From Bifidobacteriaceae bacterium (GTDB lineage Bacteria; Actinomycetota; Actinomycetes; Actinomycetales; WQXJ01): a stretch of DNA of 11,125 bases. Where the stretch lies: positions 1 through 11,125 of the forward strand of contig JAIRNM010000126.1 in assembly GCA_031258055.1 (NCBI GenBank), read 5' to 3'. Shown one piece after another: positions 5,390 through 11,125 of this stretch; position 1 is the stretch's first letter, and every line of letters starts with the position of its first letter. The notes under the pieces are model-generated. The model did not search any database. It was not told the DNA's origin and saw only the letters and a program-made list of their open reading frames with translations. A program made the translations under genes and the position numbers.

Positions 5390-5413
5390 GTTCCACTATT
5401 ACGAATAGTGAAC
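5390..5413. repeat. Near-perfect inverted repeat between convergent hicB-like and ilvE genes
   Basis: CACTATT (5394-5400) and AATAGTG (5404-5410) are perfect arms around ACG. Outside them GTTC and GAAC continue the symmetry with one bulged base. It is AT-rich against a GC-rich background. No T-tract follows on either strand, so a terminator is not supported; operator or element-end remnants are possible. Function unknown. Confidence 0.6.
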
Positions 5414-5420
5414 CATTACC

Positions 5421-5441
5421 GCAGGTCAGCGCACTGCCTGC
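5421..5441. other. Hairpin between convergent genes
   Basis: GCAGGTCAG (5421-5429) can pair with CTGCCTGC (5434-5441) with one bulged T and loop CGCA. It could help end transcription from either side, but there is no T-tract, so this is only a structural note. Confidence 0.35.
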
Positions 5442-5499
5442 AACGGTATGTCCGACCGTGTTTGTCCGAATCGCGGCGCCCAGTAATGGCAGTAGGTGC
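5422..5499 (-). pseudogene. Decayed copy of the ilvE 3' coding end
   Basis: Read on the minus strand in one frame, this stretch encodes PTAITGRRDSDKHGRTYRC. The ilvE C-terminus is LTGIQYGRREDKHGWTHRL. At the DNA level GGACAAACACGG is exact in both (5456-5467 and 5550-5561 contain the same 12 bases on the plus strand), followed or preceded by CGCGGCG in both. The fragment is bounded by in-frame stops and has no other ilvE sequence, so it is not a gene. It may be a leftover of a tandem duplication or of an earlier, longer ilvE copy. Confidence 0.55.
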
Positions 5500-5527
5500 C
5501 CCCACTTAGAGCAACGGGAATTTGAAT

Positions 5528-6613
5528 CTAGGCTAGGCGGTGGGTCCAGCCGTGTTTGTCCTCGCGGCGGCCGTATTGGATGCCGGTCAGTTCTTCGTAG
5601 AGGGACATGGTGAGCGCCCCGGGGCTGCCATCGCCAACTGAAACGTCGAAGTCACGGCCAGCTAGACGGCCAACTGGGGTGACCACGGCGGCGGTGCCGC
5701 AGGCGAACACTTCCGCCACCGCGCCCGAGCGCAGACCGGACAGCAATTCCTCCAGGCCGATTGGGCGTTCAGCAACACTCAGGCCGCGGTCGCGGACGAG
5801 TTGCAAGAGCGAGGAACGGGTGACACCTTCAAGGATGGTGCCGGAAGTGGGCGGCGTCACAACCGACCCATCAGCCATCACCACCATCACATTCATACCG
5901 CCCAGTTCCTCAATCCGACTGGAAGTGGCGGCGTCTAGGAACAGGACCTGCTCACAGCCATGAGCGTAAGCCAGTTCTTGCGAAACCAGCGAGGCGGCGT
6001 AATTGCCGCCGCATTTGGCCGCTCCGGTGCCGCCCGGTCCGGCCCGGTGGTGTTCCTGGTCTACCCAGATGGAAACCGGCGCCACGCCACCCTTGAAATA
6101 AGCCCCCACCGGCGAAGCGATCACTAGATAGCTCACCAGGTGCGAGGGTCTGACACCGATAAAAGGTTCAGCGGCGAACATGAATGGGCGCAGATACAAC
6201 GAGGTGCCAGGGCCGGAGGGGACCCAGGCCTGGTCCACACCAACCAAAGCGCCGAGCGAATCAAGGAAATCGTCCACCGGCAGTTCCGGGAAGGCCAAGC
6301 GCCGGGCCGAACGAGTGAACCGTTCGGCGTTGGCGGCCGGACGGAAGGTGTGGATCGACCCATCTTCCCAGCGATAAGCCTTCAGGCCCTCGAAAATCTC
6401 CTGCGCGTAATGGAAGACCGAAGCAGCCGGGCTCAGTGAGATCGGACCGTAGGGAACCACTTTGTGGTCGTGCCAACCGGCGCCACCCGCCCGCCAGGTG
6501 GCCTGGGCCATGTGGTCAGAAAAGACCGTGCCGAAGGCCGGGGCTTCCAGCAGCGCCTCGCGCTCCGCCGGGCTGATCGGTGCCGGATGGGGTTCAAGCC
6601 TGAACCGGCTCAT
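5528..6613 (-). CDS. ilvE: Branched-chain amino acid aminotransferase
   Basis: Transfers the amino group of glutamate to the 2-oxo acids of Val, Ile and Leu (last step of each pathway) with pyridoxal phosphate; cytosolic. Seen: a 361-residue class IV aminotransferase. VFHYAQEIFEGLKAY is at 66-80, RPAANAERF at 91-99 and YLRPFMFAAEPFIGV at 140-154. GTGAAKCGGNYAAS is near 195-208 with the PLP lysine at 200. GGMNVMVV is at 238-245, TSGTILEGVTR at 256-266 and EVFACGTAAVVTPV at 301-314, all as in the actinobacterial/eukaryote-like BCAT-2 group. Start ATG (6611-6613) has AAGGAGG, which overlaps the leuB stop; the 11-base gap implies coupled translation. It is the last gene of ilvBNC-leuB-ilvE. Downstream it is convergent with the HicB-like gene, and a decayed copy of its own 3' end follows. 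Confidence 0.95.
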   Translation of the reverse strand: MSRFRLEPHPAPISPAEREALLEAPAFGTVFSDHMAQATWRAGGAGWHDHKVVPYGPISLSPAASVFHYAQEIFEGLKAYRWEDGSIHTFRPAANAERFTRSARRLAFPELPVDDFLDSLGALVGVDQAWVPSGPGTSLYLRPFMFAAEPFIGVRPSHLVSYLVIASPVGAYFKGGVAPVSIWVDQEHHRAGPGGTGAAKCGGNYAASLVSQELAYAHGCEQVLFLDAATSSRIEELGGMNVMVVMADGSVVTPPTSGTILEGVTRSSLLQLVRDRGLSVAERPIGLEELLSGLRSGAVAEVFACGTAAVVTPVGRLAGRDFDVSVGDGSPGALTMSLYEELTGIQYGRREDKHGWTHRLA

Positions 6614-6624
6614 TGTTGCCTCCT

Positions 6625-8726
<2,102 letters not shown>

Positions 8727-8775
8727 CTATCTTGGTTTGTATAGCCTCGTTAGCGGGCGCCGTTGCCGGGAGCCC

Positions 8776-9297
8776 TTAGCGGGCGGCGCGGTCTAGGGCG
8801 CGGTCGGTGATTGACTTGCCGCCCCGGCCAATCCCGACCGTGCCGGATTTGACCAGTTCGCGGATGCCGAATGGCTCCAGCAGCGTCAGCAGGGCGGTGA
8901 GCTTGGAGTCAGTGCCGGTGGCTTCGATCACCAGCGTGTCCGCCGCCACGTCCACAATATGGGCGCGGAATAGATCAACTATCTGTGTCACCTGGCTGCG
9001 ATTACTAGCGTCGGCGCCCACTTTGACCAACAGCAAGTCGCGCTGAACGGAACCGTCCAGACCGTCCAACTCGACCACTTTCAGGACGTTGATGAGCTTG
9101 TTCAACTGCTTGACGACTTGCTCCAAGGGATGGCTTTCGACATCGACTACGGCGGTGATGCGGGAGATCGCCGGGTGTTCGGTCGGTCCCACCGCCAGCG
9201 AGTTGATGTTGAAGCCGCGCCGGGCGAACAGGGCCGCCACCCTGGTCAAAACGCCAGGCTTGTTCTCAACCAGGACTGAGAGTGTGTGCGTTGACAT
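8776..9297 (-). CDS. ilvN: Acetolactate synthase regulatory (small) subunit
   Basis: Binds IlvB, activates it and confers valine feedback inhibition. Seen: 173 residues. An N-terminal ACT domain (HTLSVLVENKPGVLTRVAAL near residues 4-23, FARRGFNINSLAVGPTEHP near 24-42, with the Gly/Asn residues that form the effector site) is followed by the IlvN C-terminal domain (RDLLLVKVGAD onward, VIEATGTDSKLTALLTLLEP, ending GRGGKSITDRALDRAAR). Length and layout are normal for the long bacterial form. Start ATG (9295-9297) follows GGAGAGG; the TAG of ilvB lies 8 bases upstream, so the site overlaps that stop and translation is likely coupled. Confidence 0.96.
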   Translation of the reverse strand: MSTHTLSVLVENKPGVLTRVAALFARRGFNINSLAVGPTEHPAISRITAVVDVESHPLEQVVKQLNKLINVLKVVELDGLDGSVQRDLLLVKVGADASNRSQVTQIVDLFRAHIVDVAADTLVIEATGTDSKLTALLTLLEPFGIRELVKSGTVGIGRGGKSITDRALDRAAR

Positions 9298-9305
9298 ATC
9301 CTCTC

Positions 9306-11093
9306 CTAGAATTCGTCGCGCTCGAAGGCCGGGGCCAGCCCACGGGCGTATTCAATGGTGTCGTTGGAAGCGCCGCCCGCGATCATCGGCCAGACCTGCG
9401 CGTCGGATGAGACCTGGAAGTCGATCAGGACCGGCCGGTCCTCGATCGCCATCGCCTCTGTGATCACCTTGTCCACTTCGTCGCCTTCAGCGCAGCGCAG
9501 ACCGGCGCAGCCGTAAGCGTCCGCCAGTTTGACGAAGTCAGGGATCATCTGAGTGCCAGCGCCAGTGTGCAGATCAGTGTTCGAGTAGCGCTCGCCGTAG
9601 AACAGGGTCTGCCATTGCCGGACCATCCCGAGCGACGAGTTGTTGATGAGCGCCACCTTGATGGGGATGTTATTCAAGGCACAGGTGACCAGTTCGTGTC
9701 CGGTCATCTGGAAGCAACCGTCGCCGTCTACCACCCAGGTTTGCTTCGAGGGGTTGGCGACTCGCGCGCCCATCGCCGCCGGCACGCCGTAGCCCATGGT
9801 TCCCAGGCCACCGGAGTTGAGCAGTTTGCGTTCACCGGAAATGTCCAGGAACTGCTGCGCCCACATCTGATGCTGGCCCACGCCGGCCGCGAAGATCGCG
9901 TCTTTGGGCGCCAAAGCGGACAACCGCTCAATCACATATTGCGGCGCCAGGCGCCCATCGGAAGGCTGATCGTAACCCGGCGGATAGTCTTTGCGCAGCC
10001 CAGCCAGGTAGGCCCACCAGCGCTTGAAATCAGGCTTCGAGTCCGAGGCAGCGGCGAATTCGGCCAGTTCTGCCAGCACCTGGTCAGCGGCACCGACAAT
10101 TGGGATATCGACCTCAATGTTCTTGCCGATCTCGGCTGGATCGATGTCAGCATGGACAACTTGGGCAAGCGGGGCGAAGGTTGTCAGATCGCCCGTCAAC
10201 CGGTCATCGAAACGCGATCCGATCGCCAGAATCAAGTCGGCGTTCTGGAGTGCCGCCACCGCCGGGACGCTGCCATGCATACCGCCCATCCCCAGGTTGG
10301 CGGGATGGTCGTCCGGAATCGCGCCCGCCCCCATCAAGGTGATCACAACCGGCGCGCCAGACAAGTTGACCAGCCGGGCCAGATTCCTCTTCGCTTGGGC
10401 GCCAGCACGAATAATGCCGCCACCAGCTAAAATAACAGGGCGCCTAGCATTGCGTAAAGCGGCAGCCGCCTGCCTGACCTGCTTCGAATGAGGTTTAGAC
10501 ACCGGCTTGTAGCCGGGCAGCTCCATCTTCACGGGCCAACGCCAGTCGGTCAGCGCGGTCTGAGCGGACTTGGTGATATCCACCAACACCGGACCGGGAC
10601 GACCCGAACTGGCAATGTGATACGCCGCCGAGATGGCGGGGGCTATCTCACTGGCCTCTTTCACTAAGAAGGAGTGTTTGGTTAACGGCATGGTCGCGCC
10701 AACGATATCCGCCTCCTGGAAGGCGTCAGTGCCGATCGCCGCCGCCCCCACCTGGCCGGTGATCGCCAGCAGCGGCACTGAGTCGATGTTCGCGTCCGCC
10801 AGGGCTGTGATCAAGTTGGTGGCGCCCGGCCCGGAGGTGGCGATACAAACCCCGACCCGCCCGGACGATGCCGCGTAGCCGGTCGCCGCATGGCCCGCAC
10901 CCTGTTCGTGGCGCACCAGGATATGCCTGATCTTCGAGGCATAAAGAGGATCGTAGGTGGGCAAGATGGTGCCGCCCGGAATCCCAAACGCTACGTCTAC
11001 ACCCAGCGCCTCCAGCGTCTTGACAATCGATTCGGCGCCGCTTAAGCGCCCACTGGATCGGTCGCCGGGAGGAGCCGGCTTTGGCTCGGTCAT
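9306..11093 (-). CDS. ilvB: Acetolactate synthase catalytic (large) subunit
   Basis: ThDP- and FAD-dependent condensation of pyruvate with pyruvate or 2-oxobutyrate, the first common step to Val/Leu and Ile. Seen: 595 residues. N-terminal ThDP-PYR domain has [15 protein letters not shown] (36-50) and [16 protein letters not shown] (59-74) with catalytic Glu63. The central domain has [10 protein letters not shown] (164-173), [11 protein letters not shown] (222-232) and [11 protein letters not shown] (293-303, FAD contact). The C-terminal ThDP-PP domain has [17 protein letters not shown] (454-470) and [19 protein letters not shown] (476-494), the metal-binding GDG...NN. It is full length. The start ATG (11091-11093) is preceded by AAAGGAC; only 32 bases of upstream sequence are in the window, so its promoter and any ilv attenuator lie to the right. 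First visible gene of ilvB-ilvN-ilvC-leuB-ilvE. Confidence 0.97.
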   Translation of the reverse strand: MTEPKPAPPGDRSSGRLSGAESIVKTLEALGVDVAFGIPGGTILPTYDPLYASKIRHILVRHEQGAGHAATGYAASSGRVGVCIATSGPGATNLITALADANIDSVPLLAITGQVGAAAIGTDAFQEADIVGATMPLTKHSFLVKEASEIAPAISAAYHIASSGRPGPVLVDITKSAQTALTDWRWPVKMELPGYKPVSKPHSKQVRQAAAALRNARRPVILAGGGIIRAGAQAKRNLARLVNLSGAPVVITLMGAGAIPDDHPANLGMGGMHGSVPAVAALQNADLILAIGSRFDDRLTGDLTTFAPLAQVVHADIDPAEIGKNIEVDIPIVGAADQVLAELAEFAAASDSKPDFKRWWAYLAGLRKDYPPGYDQPSDGRLAPQYVIERLSALAPKDAIFAAGVGQHQMWAQQFLDISGERKLLNSGGLGTMGYGVPAAMGARVANPSKQTWVVDGDGCFQMTGHELVTCALNNIPIKVALINNSSLGMVRQWQTLFYGERYSNTDLHTGAGTQMIPDFVKLADAYGCAGLRCAEGDEVDKVITEAMAIEDRPVLIDFQVSSDAQVWPMIAGGASNDTIEYARGLAPAFERDEF

Positions 11094-11125
11094 GACCTGT
11101 CCTTTCGCTTGACGTCTGACACTGG

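Noticed and set aside
4743..5396. 217-codon minus-strand frame opposite the hicAB-like genes
   Set aside because: No recognisable protein features, and the plus strand has two overlapping genes with clear family signatures and a promoter.
5495..5530. tRNA-like GGGAATTTGAATC segment
   Set aside because: No acceptor stem, anticodon arm or D arm can be assembled around it.
8750..8785. Direct repeat TTAGCGGGCG at 8750 and 8776 around the end of ilvN
   Set aside because: Only 10 bases and GC-rich; easily chance. It does not change the ilvN end or the ilvC start.

Overview
This window (about 60% GC, GTG starts common, TANNNT-type -10 boxes) looks like a chromosomal segment of an actinobacterium. 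The closest match I can infer is a host-associated or environmental member of the Actinomycetales sensu lato. LeuB, IlvC and IlvB resemble their mycobacterial/actinobacterial forms, and the HicAB-like pair is of a type common in Actinomycetota. No species can be named from the sequence alone.

Layout. (1) 1-753, minus: 5' part of a DcsG/RimK-like ATP-grasp ligase that runs out of the left edge. (2) 754-1006: divergent promoter region. (3) 1007-2209, plus: a luciferase-like monooxygenase homologue whose middle is replaced by a Gly/Pro-rich linker. (4) 2215-2306: two copies of a perfect 27-bp repeat between convergent genes. (5) 2307-3941, minus: cimA, citramalate synthase. (6) 3942-4110: cimA 5' leader with a short ORF (MTYQVIIIS) carrying one Val and three Ile codons, followed by an intrinsic terminator, which is a textbook-shaped attenuator. 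(7) 4210-4597: two opposed arrays of a 16-bp motif at an exact 31-bp period (4 + 7 copies). (8) 4639-5261, plus: a HicA/HicB-like toxin-antitoxin pair with a promoter that would give a leaderless mRNA and an inverted repeat over the -10. (9) 5262-5527: hairpins and a decayed copy of the ilvE 3' end. (10) 5528-11093, minus: ilvB-ilvN-ilvC-leuB-ilvE, tightly packed, transcribed from beyond the right edge.

How the genes fit together. CimA makes citramalate from pyruvate and acetyl-CoA. LeuCD (not in the window) and LeuB turn it into 2-oxobutyrate. IlvBN, IlvC, IlvD (not in the window) and IlvE convert that to isoleucine, and the same enzymes make valine. The window therefore holds most of a threonine-independent isoleucine route in two separately controlled units. 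The cimA leader is rich in Ile codons, the end product that is specific to the CimA branch.

The best candidates for something undescribed are the cimA Ile-codon attenuator, the opposed 31-bp-period arrays, and the linker-split luciferase-like protein. Everything else is ordinary metabolism or a familiar toxin-antitoxin type.
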